Assembly (NCBI GenBank): GCA_008828725.1 | Contig: MEHQ01002813.1 | Span: 775,094-839,093, forward strand | Direction: 5' to 3' | DNA: 64,000 nt | Source: Saccharina japonica | Taxonomy: Eukaryota > Sar > Phaeophyceae > Laminariales > Laminariaceae | Part shown: positions 1-11,235 of the stretch, piece after piece | Position numbering within the stretch: the first letter of the stretch is position 1 | How the letters are laid out: each line of letters starts with the position of its first letter | The notes under the pieces: generated by a model | The model's database searches: none | Seen by the model: the letters and a program-made list of their open reading frames with translations, nothing else | What the model was told of the DNA's origin: nothing | Translations under genes and position numbers: made by a program

Positions 1-34
1 CACCAGATTTTCTGTTTCTTATTAGGTGCATCTC
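1..34. repeat. Partial copy of the TTTCTTATTAGGTG repeat family
   Basis: The window opens inside a short dispersed repeat whose end reads AGATTTTCTGTTTCTTATTAGGTG or nearly so. Close relatives end near 25355, 59075 and 63829. At 63673-63833 the same end forms part of a perfect terminal inverted repeat, so this is probably the right end of a copy cut by the window edge. Confidence 0.5.
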
Positions 35-97
35 GCCCAAACGCAGCACCAGGGCGATGTTTTTTACTGATGTGGAGGCGAAAATGGACCGTGGATA

Positions 98-283
98 GGG
101 CGGTAGCCTCCCTGAATAAGGCGGTAGCTGCCCTGAATGGGGTTGTTACCGCCTTATATAGGGTCGGTTGCTATATGGGGCGGTTGCCGCCCTATTCGCA
201 TCTTCTGTCGTGTTAAGCCGATTTTGACCGCCTTATCTCGAACGACCGCCTTATTCAGACCGCCTTATATAGCCCCCCCCCTA
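98..283. repeat. Cluster of AATAAGGCGGT / ACCGCCTTAT motifs
   Basis: The motif GGCGGTAGC or AATAAGGCGGT appears near 99 and 114. Its reverse complement ACCGCCTTAT appears near 148, 229, 245 and 260, with degenerate copies between. The cluster ends in a run of C. Motif arrays of this kind are typical of the subterminal region of a DNA transposon. No matching second end is visible in the window, so the element boundary is unknown. Confidence 0.5.
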
Positions 284-2052
284 CTGTAAACCAATGTTTC
301 ACTGAATTGAATCCACTTGTTCTTACATATACCATACTCGTGCAACATGGTATGTTGTACAAGGGCTTCGCTCCGCGGGCGGCTGATGCTGCCCGCTACG
401 CTCGCGCAAGGAAAGGGGTAGAATAGGCCCATGATGTAGAGCAAGCACCGGCTTGAAAATGCCAAGAGGTTAATGGTGCATGCAGCGAAGAAACGGCGGA
501 TTTGACACTCATCAGGCAGAACATGCTCGAGATGCACATTATTATAGCGCCATGCTCCAGGACAACAAAGCTGTATGTTCGAAAGAGAAAGCACAGCAAC
601 ACGGCTCACAGCACGACGCTGCGCTGCCTGCTGTTGCTGTTGTGGTGGGTGCGATTTGTGCCTTTTTCGTGAGTATGTGTGGTATTGTACAACAACAGAG
701 TAGCACTTCATACTTTGTATGTATGAAAGAGAGAACGCACAGCATAGCACGGTCGTCAACTTGTGAGGCACGAACAACAGAAAGTCCACAAAACTGAGAA
801 ATACGTACGTACACCATCGTACTCGTACTTAAACAAAAGGGCAGGGGCGAGAAACCAAAAAAAAAAATCAAGTAAATGCGAAAAATAAAATTACAGTCAT
901 ACAATTTGAAAAAAAACCCCGTCGGACCATCGGGTCAGTGATTGCGCCGCTTGAAAAAAAAGTTCGGGTGTCAATTGCGTTTTGGCAGCCCCGACGCTTT
1001 CCGCCCCTCCGCGATCACCTCGCCATCGATTCGGTCCGGGTTGAGCTCTACTGTTTGTCTGCCCCAGTGAGCCCCGTGGACCGCCTTGCGTGAAGCCCGG
1101 TGCACACTGTGGTCCTCGTTCGCCTGTTCGACGATGATGGTGTTCAAACCGCGTGGCTGTTTCTCTGTGAATGATTTTGCTTCGAGAAATAAGCACCGCT
1201 TGAATGTTGCTTTACAAACACAAACAAATCTTATAATTTCGAACATACTCAATGGATAAGGTCAGACAAAGCCCCTTCGTGCTTCACTCGTGTCTTGATG
1301 GACACGCCACGCCTAACCTCGGAAAAGACGACTGCGCCCCTTCCGCTCTCCCCTCTACTGGCCAGCGCCTTCCCATACCGGCGATGGTGCCGCTGCCGTG
1401 CTCTTTGGGTACACGCACGAACGCAATGCCAAAAATAGAAAAGAGACGCTAGCAAAAAGTAATAGAAGCAGGCGGTATCGAAGTGGGAGGTCTGAGAGGC
1501 CAGGGATGGGCAAATCGTGAAGGATGTATTAGTAGGTAAGTCAATATATAACATAGTCAAATTGTGTGCTTCGTTTGCCAGGCGGCGCGTTTTCGCCCCT
1601 CGCCCCCCCGGCCGATCTCGCCGGTGCCGGGCTCTACCCGCGGAGGATCGACCGGGGAGCGCGCCCTCCGGGCCTCGCCCTCGCCCGAGGCCCGTGGCCC
1701 GCGCGGCGCGCTCGCGAAGCTGAAAAAATAGGGTCGGTTTCACGGGGTACCCCGTCCCACTAGCCTGAGCCTACCAGGGCAACGTGAAACCTGGTCTCGC
1801 GGTATCTGAAAAGTGTTTGCCGTGTCGGCACCAACACGACGAACAAAGAAGGGCACACCGACGTGCACATCGAGCGGCAGCGAACATCTGCGCACATGCC
1901 GCAGCTGCAGCGACTCGACAGTATTCATCTGCCGTTGTGCAGTCGTATGGTTATGACGGGGGCCCATGAGGATGCTGCCGCACGAGGTGTGCCTAAGAAA
2001 CGTGCGATCTCACCGAACCGAGTTTTTTACCGTACCAATTTGTCCGAAAATG
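284..2052. other. No recognisable gene; GC-rich patches and small palindromes
   Basis: Nothing here resembles a known protein. A GC-rich hairpin (GCGGGC at 375-380 with GCCCGC at 391-396) lies beside GGGCTTCGCT. A related hairpin lies in opposite orientation at 25479-25494. A minus-strand frame of 93 codons at 971-1252 lies in moderately GC-rich DNA and could be a gene fragment, but I recognise no motif in it. A strongly GC-rich block covers about 1580-1720, followed by the perfect palindrome ACGGGGTACCCCGT at 1742-1755. Confidence 0.4.
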
Positions 2053-2055
2053 TAA

Positions 2056-2264
2056 GGGCCCGAATTAACGAGTATATAATAAATTCAATTTGGAAAAAAT
2101 AAAATTCAAATTCGCTTTTCATTGGTCAAAACCCGCACCAGCACCAAATATTATGCAACAAGATCCTAATCTTTGGTGCTGGTGCATGTGTTGACCAATG
2201 AAAAGCGGATTTTAATTTATTTTTTTATAAATTGATTTGTTTTCTTCTTCGTTAAAACGGGCCC
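2056..2264. mobile_element. PIF/Harbinger-like MITE, 209 bp, flanked by TAA
   Basis: The element begins GGGCCCGAATTAACGA and its reverse-complemented right end begins GGGCCCGTTTTAACGA. TAA lies directly outside both ends (2053-2055 and 2265-2267), matching the 3-bp TWA target duplication of PIF/Harbinger elements; Tourist-type ends also often begin GGGCC. The two halves pair over most of their length. The best part is CGCTTTTCATTGGTCAA with GCACCAGCACCAAA near 2115-2150, mirrored near 2176-2213. There is no coding capacity, so it would depend on a transposase elsewhere. Confidence 0.75.
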
Positions 2265-2673
2265 TAAGAAACGTTTCGATTTTTTTTTCATATTCAAAAG
2301 TTGGTAACATTTCCGGGCATATTGGTAAGTGTACAACAGCAGATTTGCTTGCAATGCTTGATATACACAGTGATAAGACGAAAAATGTGCTGATGGACGG
2401 TTTTGCCAGAAAAGCATCCATGCAGAATATGCAACTAAATGAACACGATTGTTCTTTGGAAATACCGGGTTTCCAAGTTACGAGTAGGTCTGTATGACTT
2501 GACGATGGTGTTGTTGTAACGACAACGGTACAGCACAACGGACTGTATTTGCAGGGTTAACGATAATATGGCGTGTCTCCAAAATCGAAAAAGTCATCAT
2601 CGACTAAACGAGTGAGACTATGACCACGATTGATTCAGTTTAATTATGCTGAACCACACGACGAATTTACCAA

Positions 2674-2886
2674 GTTGATAGTATACGAACCATCTTTACA
2701 TACTGTAGTAACGATCTATAATATAAATACTTTATGTCAGTCATTCACAGTTAACTATTGACAGAACAAACAAAATATGTCACTAGTTGATAGTATACGA
2801 ACTATCTCCACACAGTATAAAATACTTTCTGTCAGGCATGAACGATTGACTCGTATTGACAGAATAAACACAATAGTTCAGTAGAA
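2674..2886. repeat. Two tandem copies of a ~110-bp AT-rich repeat
   Basis: GTTGATAGTATACGAAC occurs at 2674 and again at 2786. Both copies are followed by the same order of blocks: a TAAATACTTT-like block, TGTCAG, and TTGACAGAA(C/T)AAAC. The copies are diverged and the second is about 10 bp shorter. No coding potential is seen. Confidence 0.75.
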
Positions 2887-2889
2887 CAA

Positions 2890-3729
2890 GGGGAAGACAG
2901 TCATGTGCCCAAACATAATGCCTAACTTCGGAGTATGCAGTTCACGCGCACGACGGCCTCTCGCTACGTCGTATTGTTATTACCCATTGGAACGATCCGA
3001 TACCAGGGAATACACCACCAATGTATTCAGGAATCCCCAGTCTCTCACACAAAAAACAAAACAAAAATGAAGTCCATTATTAATTGATCGATCGTGCCTG
3101 CGTCAAATGTACACTTCAAGTATATGCACACTGCACACAGTTACTCCACTCAACTAACCCAATAATGACGCCCGAGTGTATACTCTTGGTATATGCACAC
3201 ATTTGCGTAACGAGTGGTTGGACACTTCCCCCTATGCTAGCACATGCTTTATCAGATAAATGCAGCAGTGGTCTACTGTACGGTATCCATATAATACGAG
3301 TACGAATAATATAGCACTTACTCTCAAGCAAAAGAGGGGACACGATACTTTTCCAGTAAACGTTTTGTACGATAGTCACACTGGTGCTACGGGGCACCGC
3401 CGACCACGTCGGTAATATTGTCCTCGAGCGTACGGGGAGGGGAAACAGTGCGTTGGCAGTAGTAGTGGTAAATAAATGAACTTTTGCTAACCTCCGCTCG
3501 AGACGACCAACACTAAACGGGAAGATGTAATATACGAATATGTAAATTTGCTGACGGTTGATCAACAGTAAACGAGGAGTCAATAGTGGTGCTACTATTT
3601 CAGCATGCACGGCTGCAATTTTTGTAAGTGTTATCGGTGCTGCTGCTACTACGTACTGCTGTATGCGCGTACGAAAGTTAGCAGGAGACGCTACCGAAAC
3701 ACCTGACACATTTCCCATGTCTCCTCCTA
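2890..3729. other. No recognisable gene
   Basis: I see no supported feature here. Two related phrases (CAAGTATATGCACACTGCACAC at about 3117 and TTGGTATATGCACACATTTGC at about 3187) suggest a short diverged local duplication. The left target duplication TATAC of the copia element closes the stretch at 3730-3734. Confidence 0.4.
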
Positions 3730-3734
3730 TATAC

Positions 3735-3970
3735 TGTTCGTAGATTGCAAATCTGGATGCCCTGACTGCCCCGCAGTCTGATGAGATGTTTCAAGGTCGT
3801 TGCATTAGAGGACAGAGCGAGAGAGAGAAAGCGGAGAGAGAGCGGAGAGAGAGCGGAGTGCTCCAACCCTCGTCCCGCACGAGGCAAAGTTCCATAACAA
3901 CGCCTGCGAATATATACGCAACCCTCTACAACGTTTGTAACCGTCATTGCTGACACGACCCAAACGAATA
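3735..3970 (-). repeat. 3' LTR of the copia element (236 bp)
   Basis: It starts TGTTCGTAGATTG and ends CCAAACGAATA on the plus strand, so the expected terminal CA has mutated to TA. It is 24 bp longer than its partner because a GAGAGAGCGGA tract near 3813-3858 has expanded. The adjacent TATAC is the target duplication. Confidence 0.9.
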
Positions 3971-4278
3971 CCCTCCCTGTCTCTTTACAGCAATGACAAG
4001 ACCGAAAGGATATTCAAGACAAGCTAGGGCCTAACAGCCTACAACAGTCCCGCAAGAGGAAACCCGGCCACCGGGTCAACACCCCCTGTATAACTCATAT
4101 ACTCCAAACCATTGCAGTTGAAACAACGGCCGCATTCCGAACGATGACCATGGCCAGAAAATAAAATGCCAAGTGGTGCCCTACTCACTCATGCCCCTCA
4201 AAGTAGCGCGCGGTGGCGACCTGACAAACTATTCCTAGCATAACTCAAACATGGTACATCGGATATTGCTCATACCCC

Positions 4279-4914
4279 TTACTCACCCTCCAACGGCAGA
4301 TTCAACAAGAACCTACGGTGAAGCTTAAAAGGGGTCGCAGCAAGGGATTTCGTCAAAATATCCGCATGCTGGTATTTCGAAGCTACAAACTGAATGTCGA
4401 TCTTCTTCGCACGAAGCAGCTCCCTAACAAAATGAAAACGTACGTCGATATGATTGCTCCGAGCAGAACTTACAGGGTTCTGAGCCAATGCTATGCCCCC
4501 CTGGTTATCTTCGAAAACCCGGACACATGATCCGCTTAGCTCTGGACAAATAAACGATAAGACTGCGCCCGTGAACAAAGCCTCCTTCACCCCTTCACCT
4601 AGGGCAACGTACTCTGCTTCTGCTGTGGACAATGTAACACACCTCTGCGTGCTACTTGCCGAACTGACGGCCGCACCCCCCAGGGTAATTACCGTTCCCG
4701 ATACCGAGCGCCTATCATTCGCCTTATCAGCATGATCGGCATCACTGTCTGCATTCAAATCCAGTCCCGAACCCCGCACAAAAGTCAACCCCAAAAACCA
4801 GGTCCCGTGAAGGTACTCCATAGTCTTCAAAACTGCTCTCCAGTGCCTCTCAGTAGGGTTGTGAGAGTGACGCGCCACAGCACGCACCGCGTTGGAGATG
4901 TCTGGCATCGTCAT
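4279..4914 (-). pseudogene. Copia RNase H domain, 3' end of pol
   Basis: This 211-codon frame encodes the copia-type RNase H that degrades the RNA strand during reverse transcription. It begins TMTMPDISNAV, the usual link from reverse transcriptase. It carries DSDADHADKANDRRSVSG (the DADWAGD-like motif), LSTAEAEYVAL with the catalytic Glu, FEDNQGGIALAQNP with the second Asp, and the terminal HADILTKSL block. It is joined to the upstream frame except for one TAG where relatives have Tyr (context GSLM-stop-LSTMTMPDI, near 4921-4923). This points to a single nonsense substitution. Domain identity is certain; function in this copy is unlikely. Confidence 0.9.
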
Positions 4915-4923
4915 GGTCGACAG

Positions 4924-6120
4924 CTACATCAAACTGCCTACAGCCTCCCTGTAAGGCCTGTCTCCACCAGGTTCGCCTTCCTCTATTGGACCTAGTTCCA
5001 CACCAGGGGTAGCGGGGATGTCAGAGGATGAGTTAACGCCAAAACGATTCAACATGCTCTCAATAAACGCCTTCTGCGTCATCTCCAAAGTCTCCAATTC
5101 CCAGTCGCGTTTAAAAGCACAACCAGTGTACCAAGTCAGTTGTCCGAGGTTATTCGTCGGGAATTTCGTTATCAACGCGGCACGAAAGTCTCCGATCCTG
5201 CAGTCACGATGTCATCCACATGAACCGCCATGATCAGTTGTACCTTGCCGTGCACAACCATGCGAAACACACAAGGATCAGTCCTACTCTGCTCCATACC
5301 GTACTCTACCACGGTTTCTACCAATAATCCGGCCCACTGTCGTCCACTCTGCTTCAGACCATACAGCGATCGGTTCAGGCGAACGGTTTTGCCTGACATG
5401 TCACCACACCCACAGGGTAGTTTCATGTATATCTTGGCGTCGAGTTTCGCGCGAACAAAAGCTTGCGCGACGTCTAAATGAACAATCTTCAAACCGTGTT
5501 CGTTGGCAACAGCGGCCATACTTTTAACTGACGTTGACGACGGAGTTGGTGCGAATGTTTGGAACTAATCTACATCCTGCACCTGGCTAAACCCCTTAGC
5601 CACAAGTCTAGCCTTTGTCTTTACTATCAGGCCATCCTAGTCCGTCTTGGAGGTAAACGCCCACTTCGAACCTGCAGGTTTCCGCCCTTGCGGCGGTATC
5701 GCTGCTTCAAACGTACCGGTCGTTTTTATGATCGTCCAATTCAGTCTTCATTGCCTCTTGCCACGCCGCTTTGTACTGTGAACGCTCGACATTTTCTACA
5801 GACTGAGGGGGCGATTCTACGTGTTCCGGGAATCCAGTCGGCATACGCACGCTTAACTCCCCTTTGTTATCTGCTGTAGGTCCTCCAGCCATCAGAGCCA
5901 GTGCGTCTTCCGTCGTCCAGGATGCACTCTTCAGCGTTCTCCTAGACATCGTCAACTCGTACGCTGCCGCAAGCAGCGCGTCCGGGACCTCAGGCCTCAT
6001 CCTTGGCTGGCATTCAGCAGCTTCGCCCTCCAAGCGTTGGCTCTGACCCCGGGTCCGGCCCCTCACTGTCGCGGGGAGACGTCCCCAGCTGCTGAGCTCG
6101 TGAGCTGGTCTCTCCAACAA
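4924..6120 (-). pseudogene. Copia reverse transcriptase, broken into several frames
   Basis: Three reading-frame pieces together make the reverse transcriptase. The first (6120-5707) is a low-complexity linker ending in the entry motif QYKAAWQEAMKTELDDHKN. The second (5519-5172) has HLDVAQAFVRAKLDAKIYMK (first catalytic Asp), LNRSLYGLKQSGRQW, and the active site as AVHVDDIV, that is HVDD instead of the usual YVDD. The third (5175-4924) carries LGQLTWYTGCAF and the PYREAVGSLM block. Stops lie between 5520 and 5706 and a frame change sits near 5172. The domain is recognisable end to end but cannot be made as one protein. Confidence 0.88.
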
Positions 6121-6520
6121 GACCGCGGGTGGATCCTCACCGTTCCCTTGGTCGGTGTCAGAGTATGATGTCTCGCCCGGGTCGCTTTCGGCCCTCCCTG
6201 CCGGGACCGAAAAGGCGTTTACCGCGCCCCTTTAAGACGAATGCATCGTCTCGGCTGTTTCGACCCCCCCTACCGAGGCCGTGGAGGCGTCAATCGCGCC
6301 CCCTTGAGACGAACCCATCGTCTCGGCTGTTTCGACCCTCCCTGCCGGAGCCGACGCGGCGTCCACCGCGCCCCCTTGAGACAAACCCATCGTCTCTGAA
6401 TTCCCGTCGCCGGCATCGCCGGCGGCAGGTGCCTGCTGGGCGCGCTCCTCCAAAACCGCATTCAGATCGAACCCCCGCGTCAAATCGAGGTCGTTCACGC
6501 GAGCCAGACCTTAGTCCAGC

Positions 6521-7143
6521 TCATGCAACACCCCCGCACCACCTCGATCCGACGTGCTTGCGTCGTCTGCCTCGGACCCCCCCCTCTTCCATAGACAGGG
6601 AGTCACTCGACTGGGCAGGTACAGGTGGTGCAGGTGACACGCGCTGCCAGGTTATGCTGCGCGTGATCAGTACAGGACGGTGTCTAGTCAGCACTCGTAC
6701 CGAATCACGGGGGTAGTTGGGTGCAGGGCCAAGATAAAAACACTCCCGTGCTTTCGCCTGGGACTTGTTCTCCCTCTTCACCTTGCAGTGGCAAGGTTTG
6801 AGGAAAGGTAGAAGTACTACCAGGAGAGGGTCTACCATACCACATCTCGTATGGCGACTTGCTCTTGGGGTTAGCGGTGGTTGCTGTACGGCTCAAAGCA
6901 TCGCACGCCCAGTGCGACGCTTCAGCCCACAACGACTCAGTTGCAGGTAGTTGCGCGCCGGGGTAAAGCTCGCGAGCGAGCCTGGATTCGGCCCGCCATT
7001 GTGGCCGTCTCAATCAAGCCTAGCGCGCGCTCTGCTACCCTATTGAACTGGGGACTGTCGGCCGTCGTGAATTCCTGCTTGATCCCTCGTGTTCTACACA
7101 GGTCTCCAAACTTCCCCCCACGGATTTCACCACCCCCGTCCGA
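6521..7143 (-). pseudogene. Copia integrase core, 3' part
   Basis: It continues the integrase after a TGA at 7141-7143. The first residues are SDGGGE (second catalytic Asp), followed by FTTADSPQFNRVAERALGLIE (third catalytic residue, Glu of AER). A frame change near 6975 leads into ESLWAEASHWACDALSRTAT and PYEMWYGRPSPG. Another near 6830 leads into AKARECFYLGPAPNYPRDSVRVL, the copia C-terminal block. Two frameshifts and one nonsense codon in 600 bp show relaxed decay. Confidence 0.85.
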
Positions 7144-8916
7144 TCAGACGATGACCTTTTTCGAAGGGGCTTCGTCTGCGCGAGAATCCGCGAGGAACTG
7201 CTCGAACAATTCCGCGGCGTCCGACTTGTGGCGTATAAAATACACCCAAGTATACCGTGAAAAGTAATCGCGCACAATGAGAGTGTACCGCTTCCTGCCG
7301 AGAGACTCTACCACCTTGGGACCACTCAAATCCACAAACACCCTCCCGAGGTTCATACCTGCTCTTGTGTGCGTGGATTGCTTGATGCTCTTGCGAAGTC
7401 CCTTCGCCATGAAGCACCCCCTGCATTCCAGCAGGTTTCCCTCGAGGATGACACCTTGCTGTTCCGCGGTCTTGCGGGGTAGAACCTCGTGGGAGTGTCC
7501 AGCCGCGCAGTGGTAGTCGTTGATGTCGATCACGGGCTTACTGGGCTGTTGCCCTGGGGCGAGTACAGCACAGGCATTTTCCCCACTATTGCTGTCGACC
7601 CGGCACCCGTAAAGGCTGTACAGGGTTCCACTCAACGGAAACACGATCGAACGCTCTGACTTGAGCCGGACTACGATCCCCGAGGGACGTCCTTCGAGTG
7701 TGTGGCCGTTTTTGACGAGAGTGGGCTGGGAAAATAAGTGATAGCGGAGGTCTGGCACGTGCGCAACGTTAGTCATGAGCACTTGCACGAGACCGTTTCC
7801 GGACCGAACGACAAAGCGAACATCACCGTATCCTTCGAGGGAGCGAGTTGAACCATCGGCGATGCGCAGTTTTAGGTTGCATTCTCTGTAGTTGAGCATG
7901 CAATCTGCTGAGGGCGTCATGTGAGTAGACGCTCCATTATCGCAGATCCAGATATCGTCTCCTACCTGAAAACCCGACTCTCCTTCCCCCATTCTGCCCA
8001 GACCATCACTGCACTTGCCTGTCTCTTCGGCCTTGAAAGCTGAAGCCTGGGCCGTACCAATATCAACGTCCCTTGCTCCAACCTCGCTCGATGCCGCCAG
8101 TACAGCGTCTTCCTTCGACGAGGGGCATACATCCGTGCTGTGCCCCAATCCGTTGCATCCACTGCACCGCTTTTCTCTACAGTTTGCGATCATATGGCCT
8201 TTCTTGCCACACTTGAAGCACTTCCCTACGAAAGTACTACCTTCGGTGGCCTTGGCGCTGCTGCCATTGCCACCGGCAGTCGCGGCTGAGTCTCCACGGG
8301 ACTCACCGCTGGGGTTTGCACCCCTCTTTCCAGACCTCCTTGGCCGGTATGGCTGACCCCTGGCTGGGCAACCTCGACAGGAACCAGTTTCCTCGCGTCC
8401 CGTCGATCCGAAATCCCGCGAATCATCATCACGAAAAATCGTCTCTCCTCGTGCAGCAGTGATGGGTCCCGCCCCTCGTGGGCTCTTCCCTACAGCAGCG
8501 CCTTTCTCGGCGCTGCCGGACTCCGATTGGCCAATGGCTTCTCCAACAGCAGCAAGAGTCTCTCGTACAGGGGTGGGTTCTGCCCTTCTTGGGCTATTCC
8601 CTATAGCAGCGCTACTCTCGGCGCTGCCGGACTCCGATTGGCCAATGCATGCTCCAACAGCAGCAGTAGTCTCTCTTACAGCAGTGAATATAGCAGTGGT
8701 TCCTGCCTTTGCTAGTCTCTCTCCTACAACAACGCTGCCCTCAGCGCCGCTGGACTCTGATCGCCTGTTGTTCGTCATGAACTCGGCCATCATGCTCCTC
8801 ATGGCATGCATCGTTGACACTTGCCAATGCTCGACCACCAGCTGAAACTCGTGCCTCAGCTGTTGAACCTCATATTTGGGAAGGCCTTGCTCCTCTTGAG
8901 TTGGCCCGGAAGACAT
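7144..8916 (-). pseudogene. Copia gag-protease-integrase N-terminal polyprotein (590 codons)
   Basis: This is the longest surviving frame of the element. Residues 1-50 form a charged gag start. Residues about 78-150 hold two tandem copies of a ~38-aa GQSESGSAE-containing repeat. Two zinc knuckles of the CX2CX4HX4C type sit at 233-246 and 251-264. The protease motif is WICDNGAS with Asp326, so DNGA replaces the common D(S/T)GA. The GAG-pre-integrase zinc-binding His/Cys set (HCAAGHSHE to CRGC) and the first integrase Asp (VFVDLSG) follow. The frame stops at a TGA directly before SDGGGE, probably a CGA-to-TGA transition. Start chosen at the first Met after the LTR. Confidence 0.9.
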
Positions 8917-8974
8917 CCTTGAATTTCTATTCCAGACCTGAAAAACGTCAAGCTTTTGACCACCCGCACTAGTG

Positions 8975-9186
8975 TGTTCGTAGATTGTAAATCTGGATGC
9001 CCTGACTGCCCCGCAGTCTGATGAGCTGTTTCAACGTCGTTGCATTAGAGAACAGGGCGAGAGAGAGGGCGGAGTGCTCGAACTCTCGTTCCGCACGAGG
9101 CAAAATTCCATATTAACGCCTGCAAATATATATGTAACCCTCTACAATGTTTGTAACCGTCATTGCTGACACGATCCAAACGAACA
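8975..9186 (-). repeat. 5' LTR of the copia element (212 bp)
   Basis: It starts TGTTCGTAGATTG and ends CCAAACGAACA on the plus strand and is followed by the duplicated target TATAC. It aligns with 3735-3970 with about 17 substitutions by eye plus the GA-rich expansion in the other copy. As the upstream LTR of a minus-strand element it would hold the promoter. Confidence 0.92.
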
Positions 9187-9191
9187 TATAC

Positions 9192-9815
9192 GACCTACAG
9201 GGGGTCGGACAATGGATTACTGAACGTACAGAGTAGACATTGATAATATTCACGGAACCATATGATCCTGTTGCGTTAGCCACGTGGCATCAGTTCGGGC
9301 TTCGATAGCTCGCTTTCCTCAATGATACCTCTCAGTTTCTGAGAGTATGCTCGGAATATACTGCAGAACGAACACAAGGAATGGGTGCATCGATGTAGCT
9401 CACAATAATAGTAGTACATAGTTGTTGACAAACACTCTACGCATATAGTTATCTCGCAACGATAATACCTGCTATTTTTACCGTGTTCATCCCGTTTATC
9501 TAGGCACCCGCGTGCTACGTACTAGCACGTACTAGAACGCTAGGCTGTTTTGTCCATTGTGTATACGTATTAGTTTACGTTCTTAAGGAAAGGGCCTATT
9601 TGTAGTACTTCCGGAGGCACACGTCGCAATGCCAGTAGTGTGACCCCCTCGTATCATGTACATAATTCCTCTGTATTCATACCACCAGAATGCTATTGTT
9701 TTACATTGCCGCAACTCTGCCGTCAGGGCAAGCAGTATACCACACTGGACCAAACTTTCCGCAACCCCTTCGAATCAACACAAAATTTCCCTGCGGGAAC
9801 AAATCATTACATTTC
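9192..9815. other. No recognisable gene
   Basis: I see no gene, repeat pair or RNA in this stretch. A PolII-type or PolIII-type promoter cannot be argued for from the sequence alone. Confidence 0.4.
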
Positions 9816-10044
9816 CTGTGACACCCGGCCCCCGCTTCGTACATTCTCCAAAGCCTACGATACAATTCCATTTTTTTAAAATTAATTCATACTAGTTCAA
9901 GTCATTAATTAGTTTTCACCTCCGACGGACACGGTTATACGAGTACCATGTATTCAAACTCGACTCATACTGTTTGACATTGCTGCTGTGTCATACGTAT
10001 GACATATGAATACGGCCGCCCGGTCGCGCATACCTTGTCCCCTA
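9816..10044. repeat. Direct repeat A, copy 1 (229 bp)
   Basis: It matches 10777-11005 almost exactly, beginning CTGTGACACCCGGCCC and ending CTTGTCCCCTA. Here it runs straight into repeat B; in the second copy a 1.56-kb segment separates them. A diverged relative of its middle part (TTCATACTAGTTCAAG) occurs at about 56453. Confidence 0.93.
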
Positions 10045-10775
10045 TAATATTCGCAGTCTCTAGTTTTGTGTTGTTTGCATGTTGTTACAACTCTCCGTAC
10101 GAAAAAGAAGATACATAGAATAGTTGTTTTACTCGATTTTTTGTTCCTGTTTTAGAAGATAGATCACTCACGAAATATGACCTACCGCTACTGCCTTTCA
10201 TGACAAGGTGACGAGAATGACTCGGCGTACCGATCTTCAGACAAACGGTTGTGGTGTCAATGGCTCTTGGCCAGTTCGTATGCGTTGGGATGGCGTGGTA
10301 AGGTTACGTCCTTCGCCACACCACACAACACGTGTCAACCAATTTGGCGACACAAACGTACCACATACTGCATGTATGTCTAATTTTTTTATCAAGATAT
10401 ATAAAACATCTACATTTTGTCAGAGCAATCGTAAGTATTGCTTGTTGGTGCGTCTGTTCTCATAAAAACAGCAAAAATGCCCCACTTGTAAACGCTTGCA
10501 GAGGTAACCCCTACTGCGGCTGCTGTGCCCCCCGTTTCGGTGGGTGGGAGACAACCCTTAGCCTAGCAGTAGTCTTGAGGGCAATGAGTCTTGGTACGAC
10601 GGGTACGAAACCTAAACATAAGTAGTAATGACGGCCACTATTACGGAGGGCCATAGTAAATAGGACCAAATATTGTGAGTAAAAACAGGTAAATATGTAG
10701 GTTTTTGTGTGTACCGAAGGTCCTATTTACTATATTCCCCCGTAATACAACGATAATGCTGTACGTACCAAAACA
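10044..10775. repeat. Direct repeat B, copy 1 (732 bp)
   Basis: It matches 12571-13302 with only a handful of substitutions. Both copies carry the same short frames (for example 10208-10465 and 12735-12992), but near-identity of a recent duplicate is not evidence of coding. It ends at the single ambiguous base at 10776. Confidence 0.93.
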
Positions 10776-10776
10776 N
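10776..10776. other. Ambiguous base N at a repeat junction
   Basis: This is the only non-ACGT base in the window. It lies exactly between the end of repeat B copy 1 and the start of repeat A copy 2, where an assembler might have joined two alternative paths. Confidence 0.95.
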
Positions 10777-11005
10777 CTGTGACACCCGGCCCCCGCTTCG
10801 TACATTCTCCAAAGCCTACGATACAATTCCATTTTTTTATAATTAATTCATACTAGTTCAAGTCATTAATTAGTTTTCACCTCCGACGGACACGGTTATA
10901 CGAGTACCATGTGTTCAAACTCGACTCACACTGTTTGACATTGCTGCTGTGACATACGTATGACATATGAATACGGCCGCCCGGTCGCGCATACCTTGTC
11001 CCCTA
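10777..11005. repeat. Direct repeat A, copy 2
   Basis: Second copy of 9816-10044, offset 961 bp. It ends CCCCTA and is followed by a segment absent after the first copy. Confidence 0.93.
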
Positions 11006-11235
11006 CAAGAACGGTGGGAATGAGGAGCGTGACAGACGCCTTCAAGTGGTCAAACTCCTAACTGCATTAAGCTACTGCGTTGGCGGCTCTTCTCTTTTTG
11101 CTGTGTTCCTGCAATTAATTGTCATTGATGGGATCGTTTTTTATTCTAAGCGATTTGGGTCAGCACATAAACCTTTTTTTACTGACCGGCAGGTAATTGA
11201 TGGGTGTGCGTGGTGGGTGAGAGATTTACTGGGTT

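Larger units (their letters stand above)
3735..9186 (-). mobile_element. Ty1/copia LTR retrotransposon, complete but decayed (5452 bp)
   Basis: Two direct repeats bound the element and the 5-bp sequence TATAC flanks it on both sides (3730-3734 and 9187-9191), which defines the insertion. Coding order on the minus strand is gag, protease, integrase, reverse transcriptase, RNase H, the Ty1/copia order. A purine-rich tract (GGGAGGG on the minus strand, about 3971-3977) lies against the 3' LTR as a likely polypurine tract. Nonsense codons and frameshifts interrupt the polyprotein and I count roughly 8% difference between the LTRs, so this copy is old and not autonomous. I did not identify a convincing primer-binding tRNA. 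Confidence 0.93.

Noticed and set aside
10208..10465. 85-codon frame conserved in repeat B copies
   Set aside because: The copies are nearly identical at the DNA level, so conservation says nothing about coding. No motif is present.
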